Made by a program: the position numbers and the translations under genes. From Gracilibacillus lacisalsi DSM 19029 (lineage in GTDB: Bacteria; Bacillota; Bacilli; Bacillales; Amphibacillaceae), in the NCBI RefSeq assembly GCF_000377765.1, contig NZ_KB898675.1:27383-91382 (forward strand): a DNA stretch of 64,000 bases, read 5' to 3'. Within the stretch, counting starts at the first letter, position 1; the number at the start of each line of letters is the position of its first letter. This document shows positions 40,850-48,733 of this stretch, piece after piece. A model generated the notes under the pieces. That model ran no database searches. It saw only the letters and a list, made by a program, of their open reading frames with translations, and was not told the origin of the DNA.

Positions 40850-41543
40850 GATAAAATGGCTCTAAAATATATGTTGGGTAAAAAAATTCAGGCAAATAGA
40901 AAACACGCAATCTCCTAATTTTGTTAAACTTTGTTTAGACGAATAAACAAATCCCAAAAGGAGATGCGTGTAATTGAATTCTAACATTTCTTTACCAGGA
41001 TTAGAAGGGGTTATGGTTACAAAATCATTCGAGAAAGATGGATATTATCAACTTCATGTAGAGTTGGAACGTGTCCCTCACCATTCTCCGAGTTGTAGTC
41101 AAGTAACAGAAAAAGTGCATGATTATCGACTACAAAAAGTTCAACATCATCATTATCTTTGGTAGACACACCACTTTATTTTATCGAAAACGTCGATATG
41201 TTTGCCCCTAACGGTTTAAAAGAAACAAAAGAAAGAGTTTATCCATTTTATGATCTCGTAAAAAGCTCTTGATTGCAGGAATATGAAGGAGCAATCGAAA
41301 CTTTTCAAAATTGGCAGAAACAGATTATGAATAGTTTTGGATATAACTTACATAATGGCTTTATAAAAGGCCTGAATAACTAAACCAAAGTCATTAAGCG
41401 TAACGCATTTGGCTTTAAACGATTTGATCGATTTAGATTAAAAGTGTTATTGCACCATCAATATAAAAATATCAAAGTTCGGGTCGAATAATTAGGAGTG
41501 AGCGTTTAGCTCACCCCAACATTTGACTTAGAACCGATAAAAT
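40850..41543 (+). mobile_element. Internally deleted ISL3-family element with target duplication
   Basis: Terminal inverted repeats are GGCTCTAAAATATATGTTGG (from 40858) and, on the other strand from 41535, GGTTCTAAGTCAAATGTTGG, which agree at 15 of 20 positions. The element spans 40858-41535 (678 bp) and is flanked by the perfect 8-bp direct repeat GATAAAAT (40850-40857 and 41536-41543), the duplication length typical of ISL3. Full-length members are about 1.4 kb, so roughly half is missing from the middle. It was inserted just after the terminator of the 96-residue gene. Confidence 0.82.
40974..41491 (+). pseudogene. Remnant ISL3 transposase
   Basis: An N-terminal piece starting at TTG 40974 encodes 'LPGLEGVMVTKSF' and 'SPSCSQVTEKVHDYRLQKVQ', typical of the ISL3 zinc-finger start but with the expected 'CPSC' pair read as 'HSPSCS'. 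It stops at 41165. A shift and further stops (for example near 41270 and 41384) then lead to the C-terminal family block 'NGFIKGLNN' and 'TKVIKRNAFGFKRFDRFRLK', ending at TAA 41489-41491. The catalytic middle with most DDE residues is absent. It cannot make an active transposase. Confidence 0.82.
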
Positions 41544-41795
41544 AGATGATGGTCATATTTTCATTAGAAATTAAACATTAGTATGTATGTTTCTGATATG
41601 TGGATCAATAGGGTAATGATTACTCAAAAATATTAAGTTTTTAGAGGTAGTTCCTCCTACTAAATATGAATTCTTTAATATTCGGTATTTGATTGTTCTA
41701 ATAATATAGCTAATTTACCCCATACCATTCTATAAATGATATGGGATAAGATAAATTGATAAGGATTACAGTTGTTAATACTATATTGTAGTAAA
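41544..41795. other. AT-rich intergenic region downstream of the bacteriocin genes
   Basis: No gene. CCCATACCATT/AATGATATGGG at about 41722-41748 forms an imperfect 11-bp stem that could end the minus-strand bacteriocin transcript, but no T-run follows. Confidence 0.4.
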
Positions 41796-42014
41796 TTACC
41801 AAGTTTCTTTTGCGTTCTCATATAGAGAGTATCCAACTCCAGTAATTGCACCGCTTGCTGCACCAGCTGGACCACCTAGGGCTCCTACTGTTCCTCCTGC
41901 TATTCCATAGCCAACAGCTTCTCCAACCCATTCTTTCCAGCCTACACCACCATCAAGAGCTAACAGTTCTTGCTCGGTAAGCGATTCAAATGAATGTTCA
42001 CTAATGGAAATCAT
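41796..42014 (-). CDS. Bacteriocin precursor with double-glycine leader (peptide 2 of a class IIb pair)
   Basis: A 72-residue precursor. The leader 'MISISEHSFESLTEQELLAL' plus DGG (23 residues) follows the consensus L-S/T-x2-E-L-x2-I/L-x-GG for cleavage by C39 peptidase transporters. The mature 49-residue peptide starts 'VGWKEWVGEAVGYGIAGGTV' and has several GxxxG-like motifs and Ala/Gly-rich character ('GALGGPAGAASGAITGVGY'), the helix-pairing features of two-peptide pore formers. ATG 42014 lies behind AAAGGAG. It is the second gene after the other precursor, and a matching exporter is encoded divergently. Confidence 0.82.
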   Translation of the reverse strand: MISISEHSFESLTEQELLALDGGVGWKEWVGEAVGYGIAGGTVGALGGPAGAASGAITGVGYSLYENAKETW

Positions 42015-42056
42015 TAACAAACTCCTTTCTTTTAGATAATTAATAAATATTTATCT

Positions 42057-42290
42057 TCATGAGCTTTTTATTACATTTTCTGCCAGATATCCTAATGTGC
42101 CACCGATTGCACCTGCATGAGCACCCGCGATAGCTCCTGGAATCGCCCCTAACCCGAGAGCAGGCATACCGGCTGCTGCCCCTGCTGCAGCTCCACTTAT
42201 TGCGCCCATAGCTAGATAATCAGCATAACTTCTACCGCCTTCAATTTTTTTACTTTCGAAAGATGAAATTTCTTGAAAGTTTGTAGTCAT
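42057..42290 (-). CDS. Bacteriocin precursor with double-glycine leader (peptide 1 of a class IIb pair)
   Basis: A 77-residue precursor. The short leader 'MTTNFQEISSFESKKIEGG' (19 residues) ends in GG; the mature 58-residue peptide starts 'RSYADYLAMGAISGAAAGAA' and is a nearly pure Gly/Ala/hydrophobic helix with repeated GxxxG-like spacing ('GAISGAAAGAAAG', 'GAHAGAIGGTLG'), ending in 'NVIKSS'. This is like the lactacin F/Blp class of two-peptide bacteriocins. ATG 42290 follows AAAGGAG. The next precursor starts 42 nt after its stop. Neither peptide has cysteine. Confidence 0.82.
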   Translation of the reverse strand: MTTNFQEISSFESKKIEGGRSYADYLAMGAISGAAAGAAAGMPALGLGAIPGAIAGAHAGAIGGTLGYLAENVIKSS

Positions 42291-42369
42291 TCAATCTACT
42301 CCTTTAATTTTATTGTTGGCCAACTAATAATTAATATATCTATTTTAAAGCTAAATTTAAACGTTATGA

Positions 42370-42398
42370 TACTTCGGGTCATCGCACAAAAATGTCGG
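42370..42398 (-). promoter_or_regulatory. Candidate ComA-type box between the divergent bacteriocin and exporter genes
   Basis: On the minus strand TTGTGCG-ATGA-CCCGAA (42389 to 42373) resembles the B. subtilis ComA site TTGCGG-N4-CCGCAA, with CCGACA (the half-site also found at 40257) just upstream. It is about 85-105 bp before the first bacteriocin start, a plausible activator position. The match is imperfect. Confidence 0.4.
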
Positions 42399-42522
42399 TT
42401 TGTTCAGGATTATATCTGTATTAGAATAATTGAATGAGGTTCTAAATAGAAACAGATAGATAGAAATATAACTCGTAATTAATTTTGGTTTCGAAGATAT
42501 GAAAGGAGTGACAAAATGTAAA

Positions 42523-44751
42523 ATGACATCATCATTTAAAAATGTTTCTTTAAAACCATTCAAGAAGTTTTATTATATAAAACAATATGACATTACAGAT
42601 TGTGGTGCAGCATGTCTTGCCACAATCTCCAAACAATACGGCTTAAAAATACCAATATCAAAAATCCGTGAAGTTGCGGGCACAGACAAACAAGGAACAA
42701 ATGTGTATGGATTAATCAAAGCTGCAGAAAAGCTAGGCTTCACTGCAAAAGGAGTAAAGGGTAATCAAGATGCTCTTTTTGAGGAATTTCCCTTACCTGC
42801 AATAGCACATGTTGTTATTGATGGGTCCCTGCTTCATTATGTGGTCATTCATCGGATAAAAAAAGACGAGGTACTTGTTGCAGATCCAGCAAAAGGCTTA
42901 GTTAAGTATAGTCTAGAAGAATTTTTTAAAATCTGGACAGGTGTGCTAGTTTTGATGGTTCCGACACCTCAATTTGAGAAAGGCGATGAGACGAAAGGGT
43001 TATTTCAACGTTTTTTTGGGCTATTAAAACCGCAGAAAAAATTAATTAGCCATATTTTTCTTGCATCCCTGCTATATACGATATTTGGAATATTAGGAGC
43101 TTTTTATTTTCAATTTCTGATTGATGACATATTACCGTACAGCTTAAATAAAACGTTACATATTATTTCAATAGGCGTTATTATTCTTTATGTCTTTCAA
43201 GTTATCTTGAACATGTTTCGTTCACAATTACTTCTCTATCTAGGGCAAAAATTGGATATTAGTCTGATGTTAGGCTATTACCATCATGTTCTCTCCTTGC
43301 CTATGCAATTTTTTGGTACAAGAAAAGTGGGTGAAATTGTATCACGTTTTAGTGATGCTTCAAAAGTGAGAGAAGCTATTTCCAGTGCTACATTAACGGT
43401 CATGATTGATGTATTAATGGTTGTCGTTGGTGGAGTGATTTTGTATGCCCAAAGTGGTTTTCTGTTTGCAATAACTCTAGTCATAGTGCCGATTTATGGA
43501 TTGATCGTTTGGTTGTATCAAAAGCCTTATGATCGTATTAATCGACATGAGATGGAGGAGAATGCACAGCTAACATCTTACCTTGTTGAATCAATTAATG
43601 GCATCGAAACCGTCAAAGCCTATAATGCCGAACGTAAAACAAATCTTGAAACAGAAACCCGTTTTATTAAGTTTGTTAAAACGGTTTTTAAGCGTGGGAC
43701 AATGAATAATGTCCAGAGTTCTGCTAAAACATTCGTAGAATTAATTAGTGGTGTTGTGATTCTTTGGGTAGGTGCTTATCAAGTTATCGAAGGTAATTTA
43801 TCTATTGGTCAGTTAATTACCTATAATGCTTTGTTAGCCTATTTCTTAGACCCAATCAAAAATTTAATTAATCTTCAACCTACAATGTTGACAGCAGTTG
43901 TTGCGGCCGATCGTTTAGGAGATATTTTAGACTTAGAGCCTGAAAATGATCCAGAGGAAGATCGTAAAATTAATCCCGAAACACTTAAAGGTGAAGTAGA
44001 AATTAATAATCTTGATTTTCGCTATGGTACTAGGGAATGGGTCTTACAAAATATCAATCTATCAATTAAACAAGGGGAAAAAGTAGCACTAGTAGGAGAA
44101 AGTGGTTCGGGAAAAACAACATTAGCTAAATTGTTAATGAATTTTTACCCTTTGGAAAAAGGAGAAATATTACTCAAAAATTATAATATACAAGATATTA
44201 ATCGAGAGGTATTGCGTGAAAAAATAGCTTATATCCCTCAAGATACTTTCTTCTTTAGCGGAACAATTAGAGAGAATTTAACGTTAGGTGTTGCTGATAA
44301 CATTGAGTTTGAAGATATTGTAATGGCTTGTAAATATGCTAGAGCGCACGATTTTATTAATCAATTACCGTTAAGATATGAGACAACATTAGATGAAGAT
44401 GCTTCTAACTTATCAGGAGGACAGAGACAACGACTAGCAATTGCAAGAGCTATATTAAAAAATCCAGATATGCTTATTATGGATGAAGCTACAAGTAATC
44501 TTGATTCGAGCACAGAAAAAGCAATATCAGAAACTATTCAAGAAATAAGTGGTGATATTACGACGATCATCATTGCACATCGCTTAAGTACAATTATGAA
44601 ATGCGACACGATTATCGTCATGGACAAAGGTGAAGTTATTGAAAGTGGCTCGCATCAAGAACTAATGCAGAATGGCGGAAAATATTATCATCTGTGGAAA
44701 GATCAGCTTCCACCGGTTCAAATAGAGGATGGTGAGAGAGATGAAAGATGA
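42523..44751 (+). CDS. Bacteriocin peptidase-ABC exporter (C39 peptidase, membrane domain, ATPase)
   Basis: A 742-residue transporter that cuts double-glycine leaders and exports the mature peptide. The C39 peptidase has Cys27 ('YDITDCGAACLA'), His105 ('LLHYVVIHR') and Asp121 ('VADPAKG'). A six-helix membrane domain follows (about 160-445), and the ATPase has 'GESGSGKTTL', 'LSGGQRQRLAIARAI' and 'MLIMDEATS'. ATG 42523 is the most natural start; ATG 42499 in frame has no binding site of its own. AAAGGAG (42502-42508) is better placed for the ATG-TAA minimal frame at 42516. Partner of the downstream HlyD-like protein. Confidence 0.92.
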   Translation: MTSSFKNVSLKPFKKFYYIKQYDITDCGAACLATISKQYGLKIPISKIREVAGTDKQGTNVYGLIKAAEKLGFTAKGVKGNQDALFEEFPLPAIAHVVIDGSLLHYVVIHRIKKDEVLVADPAKGLVKYSLEEFFKIWTGVLVLMVPTPQFEKGDETKGLFQRFFGLLKPQKKLISHIFLASLLYTIFGILGAFYFQFLIDDILPYSLNKTLHIISIGVIILYVFQVILNMFRSQLLLYLGQKLDISLMLGYYHHVLSLPMQFFGTRKVGEIVSRFSDASKVREAISSATLTVMIDVLMVVVGGVILYAQSGFLFAITLVIVPIYGLIVWLYQKPYDRINRHEMEENAQLTSYLVESINGIETVKAYNAERKTNLETETRFIKFVKTVFKRGTMNNVQSSAKTFVELISGVVILWVGAYQVIEGNLSIGQLITYNALLAYFLDPIKNLINLQPTMLTAVVAADRLGDILDLEPENDPEEDRKINPETLKGEVEINNLDFRYGTREWVLQNINLSIKQGEKVALVGESGSGKTTLAKLLMNFYPLEKGEILLKNYNIQDINREVLREKIAYIPQDTFFFSGTIRENLTLGVADNIEFEDIVMACKYARAHDFINQLPLRYETTLDEDASNLSGGQRQRLAIARAILKNPDMLIMDEATSNLDSSTEKAISETIQEISGDITTIIIAHRLSTIMKCDTIIVMDKGEVIESGSHQELMQNGGKYYHLWKDQLPPVQIEDGERDER

Positions 44752-46357
44752 ATATCGTACGTTGGAGGAGATGACAGATAGTCGTGAATTGTTAGAAGCA
44801 AAACCTAATCCTGTCATTCCTTTGTTTATATATTTACTTATTATCATATTGGTCTCAGCGATTACTTGGACTTATTTTGGTGAAATGGATGAAGTCGTTA
44901 AGGCAAACGGAGTGATACGGTCTAGTGAAACGATTAGTACGGTTCAAAACCAGCTTGCTGGCGAAGTGAAAGAGATCTATTTTGGTGAAGGACAAGTAGT
45001 GGAAGAAGGAGATAAATTATTTGAATTAGACCAAAGTGATCAAGATTTAAAGAAAAAGCAATTAGAAGAAGAACGTGATCAATACGAAAATAAATTAGAA
45101 GACTTACATACATTGAAAGAAAGTATAGATAATGGAGAAGATTTGTTTAATGAGAAGCATACGGAAAATAATCAAGTGTATGAACGCTACATTTCCTATA
45201 AAACGAATTTGTCTTTAATGAAGGGAGAATTTGATGGAAAGTCAATTGAAATTAATCAACAATTAGAGGAACAAAATATGCAAAAAGAGCAATTAACTGA
45301 ACAAAAGGAAACCATTATAGAAAAAATAGAGCAATTAGAGAGAATGCAGGATGCAATAAAAAAGGAAGAAAATATATTTAGTAAAGATGAAACGCCATAT
45401 TACAATCGGTTGGAAAATATCATTTCAACTATTACTCATAGAAAAGATAACATGGAAGAGTTGAAAGAAGAATATAAGTCATTAGATGAAAAAAGGAAAA
45501 ATCCTTCAAATACTGATGGTCAAGAACTTGACGATGTAGATAGTAATGGAATAAGAGAGAGTACTAACCAGGAACAAAATGAGTTGATTACGTCCGAACA
45601 AGTAAATAATGCAAAGAATGCATATAAAGAAGCAGAATACGAATTAGAGCAGTATATCAACCAACAATTATCTGAAATTGATCTTGAATTGCAACAAAAA
45701 GAGGAACAACTACAAGATATAAATATTTCGTTAGATTCGTTAGATACACAAAATAAGATACAACAAAATCAAGAAGAAAATTACCAATCAACAATTGATA
45801 ACTTTACATCTGAAACCTTAATACAAGTAGACAATGATATAGAAACTGTGGAACAACAAATCAATCAGTTAAGCAAAGATTTAACTACTCTAGAAGAACA
45901 AATGAAAATTGGTGTGGTGAAAGCTCCTATTGATGGGGTGGTCAATACAAAGACACATGTTAGAGAAGGTGACTTCTTACAGGCTGGAACAGAAGTTTTA
46001 ACTATTGTCCCTAACTCTAAAGAATCAACCTTTAAAGTACAACTAACGATATTAAATGAAGATATTGCGGAGACGAAAGTTGGTGACAAAGTAGATTTAA
46101 GTATTCACTCTTTACCTTATCAAGAGTATGGCCATATAGAAGGCGAAATTACAAAAATTAGCGCAGATGCGTTAAATGATCCTGAAACAGGAACTAGTTT
46201 TTATGCAGCTGAAGCCGTGATTGAAAACGGAAGATTGTATAGTTATAAAGGAGAACCAGCGCAAGTAAAAGTCGGAATGACAACAGAGGCACATATTGTT
46301 TCAGGTTCGAAAAAAATCTTATACTTCTTGTTAGAAAAAATCAACTTAAAAGAGTAA
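44741..46357 (+). CDS. HlyD-family bacteriocin secretion accessory protein
   Basis: A 538-residue membrane fusion-type protein. One helix near the N-terminus ('PLFIYLLIIILVSAITWTYF') anchors it; a biotinyl-lipoyl-like half ('VQNQLAGEVKEIYFGEGQVV') precedes about 270 residues of coiled coil rich in Glu, Gln and Lys, then the second half ('VVKAPIDGVVNTKTHVREGD') and a beta-barrel. It belongs to the LcnD/BlpB group that works with C39 exporters. ATG 44741 is used, overlapping the exporter gene by 11 bp, so translation is coupled. Confidence 0.9.
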   Translation: MKDEYRTLEEMTDSRELLEAKPNPVIPLFIYLLIIILVSAITWTYFGEMDEVVKANGVIRSSETISTVQNQLAGEVKEIYFGEGQVVEEGDKLFELDQSDQDLKKKQLEEERDQYENKLEDLHTLKESIDNGEDLFNEKHTENNQVYERYISYKTNLSLMKGEFDGKSIEINQQLEEQNMQKEQLTEQKETIIEKIEQLERMQDAIKKEENIFSKDETPYYNRLENIISTITHRKDNMEELKEEYKSLDEKRKNPSNTDGQELDDVDSNGIRESTNQEQNELITSEQVNNAKNAYKEAEYELEQYINQQLSEIDLELQQKEEQLQDINISLDSLDTQNKIQQNQEENYQSTIDNFTSETLIQVDNDIETVEQQINQLSKDLTTLEEQMKIGVVKAPIDGVVNTKTHVREGDFLQAGTEVLTIVPNSKESTFKVQLTILNEDIAETKVGDKVDLSIHSLPYQEYGHIEGEITKISADALNDPETGTSFYAAEAVIENGRLYSYKGEPAQVKVGMTTEAHIVSGSKKILYFLLEKINLKE

Positions 46358-46435
46358 AATTAATGATATTATAATTATGATGGTAAATGATGGGGATGTA
46401 TCAATGATATGAATATTGTGAAAATAGGTGAAAAT

Positions 46436-46681
46436 ATGTTTCGAAAGTTTCAGGTTATTTCTATAATCATCTTTATTATTTCTGCTGTTACTTGCATTAT
46501 TCACTTGATAGTCGTTGGAAATATGGTTAATCAATTAACAGCTTTAATACTATGTTTCACGACAGCAAGCTTTATCATGATGAATAGTATAGATAATGAG
46601 GAGAAGAGACATGCTTATCTGAGGTGCGGAGGAGCATGGAGCTTAAGTATTATCTGCTTATTAATATATATTATTGCATAA
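46436..46681 (+). CDS. Small membrane protein, candidate bacteriocin immunity protein
   Basis: An 81-residue protein with three hydrophobic helices ('VISIIIFIISAVTCIIHLIV', 'LTALILCFTTASFIMM', 'WSLSIICLLIYIIA') and a short polar loop 'NSIDNEEKRHAYLRCG'. ATG 46436 has AGGTG at 5 nt; the ATG at 46409 has a poorer site. It lies 78 nt after the accessory protein gene in the same direction. Small multi-span proteins in this position often give immunity to the producer's own bacteriocin, but no family is recognised, so the role is inferred from context only. Confidence 0.65.
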   Translation: MFRKFQVISIIIFIISAVTCIIHLIVVGNMVNQLTALILCFTTASFIMMNSIDNEEKRHAYLRCGGAWSLSIICLLIYIIA

Positions 46682-46766
46682 TCTGTTTAATGAGAAACGA
46701 ATAAAAATAAATTACAATTACATGTGAACCACATTCTATTTGGGAATACTTGGAGGTAAAAGGGTT

Positions 46767-46940
46767 ATGGCATCTTTGTTCTTACAAATCTTGTTTATAA
46801 CTGCTGGAATTTTTGGACTTGTTACTCTAGTATTAGAGATAACAACGGATGAAAAGAGTGATAAAAGACAACTATTTATCTCATCAGCTATTTTGATTAG
46901 TAGTATAGCAATGTTTAGTAGTTTCACTTTCATTAATTGA
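46767..46940 (+). CDS. Small two-span membrane protein, possible immunity factor
   Basis: A 57-residue protein: helix 'MASLFLQILFITAGIFGLVT', loop 'LEITTDEKSDKRQ' and helix 'LFISSAILISSIAMFSSFTF'. ATG 46767 lies behind TTGGAGGT. It follows the 81-residue membrane protein by 85 nt. Its size, two helices and place next to bacteriocin export genes make it a second immunity candidate. No family recognised. Confidence 0.6.
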   Translation: MASLFLQILFITAGIFGLVTLVLEITTDEKSDKRQLFISSAILISSIAMFSSFTFIN

Positions 46941-46973
46941 ATAAGCTAGTATTATATAAGGTGTGACAAATAT

Positions 46974-47111
46974 ATGCTTACTTTTATTTACATATGCATA
47001 TCTTTTATCTTTGCGTTGTTTTTAGAGTTTACGATAAAAAATAACATTCGGTTGAGAAAGAGAGTGATAGATAAGTTTGGCGGTTATAAGACGATGATTG
47101 GATATTTCTAG
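46974..47111 (+). CDS. Very small membrane protein in the bacteriocin region
   Basis: A 45-residue frame, ATG 46974 to TAG 47109-47111, with AAGGTGTG upstream. One helix 'FIYICISFIFALFLEF' is followed by a basic tail 'TIKNNIRLRKRVIDKFGGYK'. It lies 33 nt after the preceding small membrane protein. The single span with a strongly basic cytoplasmic tail is gene-like, but it is short and unrecognised, so confidence is moderate. Confidence 0.5.
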   Translation: MLTFIYICISFIFALFLEFTIKNNIRLRKRVIDKFGGYKTMIGYF

Positions 47112-47270
47112 TGATAATTGTGATTCATTATATATATTTACAAATTAATCCAAGCATAGTGGAACATCCAATGCTTTTTTATTTTTCAATTATATGGATC
47201 GTCTATTTTATCCCTTGAAAAGAGGATAAAGTTGAATAATTTTGTTTAGAAGAGAAAGGAGTCATTTCAT

Positions 47271-48494
47271 TTGCAACACATTATAAAGTTAACATTCTTA
47301 CTATTTATTCCGTTGGCTCTGATCAGTTGTAGTCAAGACACGATAAACTTTGAAGATGCCAACTTAGAAGCAGCGATTGAGTCAGAGTTAGGTGAATCAT
47401 TCTCAGACGAGGAGGTAGAGAATGTGACGGAATTAAAATTAACGGACGCCGACATTTCCAATTTGGAAGGTTTGCAGCAGTTTTCTTCCTTAGAATCCAT
47501 TTCGTTGCAAGATAATCAAGTGGAAGATTTTTCGGTATTACAAGAGTTAGAACATTTAGAGTCCGTAAATGTAGTAGGTAATCCTTTGGAGGCAGGTCAA
47601 GATCAATTAGATGAGCTCGCGGATGAAGGTATTGAGGTTATCCAAACGGTTGGCAGGGCAGATGGCCCAGGTGGATTCTTGTGGAAAGTGGAAGATGAAA
47701 ATACGGAAGTATATTTACAAGGAACGATTCATGCTGGTGTAGCAGATTTTTATCCTTTACATGAAGAAATAGAAAAGGCGTATTTAAAAGCAGATGTAGT
47801 TGTTCCTGAGGTTGATATAACGAATGTTGAGCAATCGGAAATGCAACAAATAAATATGTCGTTAGGGACTTATCAAGATGGTTCGACAGTCAAAGATCAT
47901 ATTTCAGATGATGTCTATTTAGAAATGGAAGAGACGCTAAGTCAATTTGGTATCCCGATAGAAGCGGTTGAATTTTACAAACCATGGATATTAGCAAATA
48001 CGATTCAGCAGCTCATGACACAACAGTTAGGCTATACCCAAGGGGTTGATCAATATTTTCTGAATAAAGCAGCGGATGATAGCAAAGATATATTTGATTT
48101 AGAAACCGCAGAAGAGCAACTGGAAATCTTTGCAGATACATCTGCAGAATATCAAGAGGCAATGTTGGCATCTTCTTTAGTAACTGTGATCGAGTATCAA
48201 CAGCAAATGGAGGAACTGTTTGAAACGTATGAGCAAGGTGATGAAGAAGAATTGCTTGAAGTATTGTCTGAAGAAGAGGGCGGTTCTTCGGAAATGCAAG
48301 AAGAAAACGAAGCATTTATGAAAGCAATCAATGATGACAGAAATCAGAATATGGCAGAGCAAATCGTTCGCTTTCTAGAAGAGGATGAAGCAGATACATA
48401 TTTTGTGATGGTAGGTAGTCTTCATTTATTACAAGAGCCTCATATTCGTTCGATTTTGGAGGAAGAAGGATACACAGCCGAACGGATTCACTAA
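47271..48494 (+). CDS. Lipoprotein with leucine-rich repeats fused to a TraB/GumN domain
   Basis: A 407-residue exported lipoprotein. The signal peptide ends in 'PLALISC' with lipidated Cys20. About residues 40-120 contain leucine-rich repeats of the internalin kind ('VTELKLTDADISNLEGLQ', 'LESISLQDNQVEDFSVLQ', 'LESVNVVGNPL'). Residues about 125-405 are a TraB/GumN domain with 'LWKVEDENTEVYLQGTIHAG' at its start and 'FVMVGSLHLL' near the end, each with the conserved histidine of this metal-dependent family. TTG 47271 lies behind GAAAGGAG. TraB proteins are putative surface proteases (Tiki-like); the LRR fusion suggests a protein partner. The protein is very acidic. Confidence 0.82.
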   Translation: MQHIIKLTFLLFIPLALISCSQDTINFEDANLEAAIESELGESFSDEEVENVTELKLTDADISNLEGLQQFSSLESISLQDNQVEDFSVLQELEHLESVNVVGNPLEAGQDQLDELADEGIEVIQTVGRADGPGGFLWKVEDENTEVYLQGTIHAGVADFYPLHEEIEKAYLKADVVVPEVDITNVEQSEMQQINMSLGTYQDGSTVKDHISDDVYLEMEETLSQFGIPIEAVEFYKPWILANTIQQLMTQQLGYTQGVDQYFLNKAADDSKDIFDLETAEEQLEIFADTSAEYQEAMLASSLVTVIEYQQQMEELFETYEQGDEEELLEVLSEEEGGSSEMQEENEAFMKAINDDRNQNMAEQIVRFLEEDEADTYFVMVGSLHLLQEPHIRSILEEEGYTAERIH

Positions 48495-48517
48495 GTAAAT
48501 AAGGATCGATACCACCC

Positions 48518-48655
48518 TTCCTTGGATATTAAGTTCTGCTCCTTGGACAACGCGTGCTCTTCCATGGATATTAAGCTCTGTTCCTTGGATAACCTATGTT
48601 CTTCCTGGGATATTTGCCATTATCCACGGAGGAAGGATACTTTTCCATGGAATAG
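48518..48655 (+). repeat. Array of six to seven 21-bp modules with core TTCCnnGGA
   Basis: Modules begin with TTCCTTGGA (48518), CTCCTTGGA (48539), TTCCATGGA (48560), TTCCTTGGA (48581), TTCCTGGGA (48602), ATCCACGGA (about 48623) and TTCCATGGA (about 48644), 21 bp apart. The first and third share the rest of the module (TATTAAG), so a 42-bp double unit is also visible. The array lies directly after the LRR-TraB gene. Confidence 0.75.
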
Positions 48656-48665
48656 CAACTAAACC

Positions 48666-48706
48666 AAAAACGTGAGCATCAAAAATAAAATGATGCTCAC
48701 GTTTTA
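48666..48706. terminator. Bidirectional intrinsic terminator
   Basis: AAAACGTGAGCATCA (from 48667) pairs with TGATGCTCACGTTTT (48691-48705). T-runs occur on both strands; it separates the LRR-TraB gene from the convergent amidohydrolase. Confidence 0.88.
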
Positions 48707-48733
48707 ATGTAACTTGAAAACTTCTTTATTAAC

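Noticed and set aside
41675..41875. A 66-codon minus-strand frame overlapping the second bacteriocin precursor
   Set aside because: It is in another frame of the precursor gene, has no binding site and no leader motif.
48013..48362. Long antisense frames inside the LRR-TraB gene
   Set aside because: They mirror the Glu-rich coding sequence of the real gene and have no start signals.
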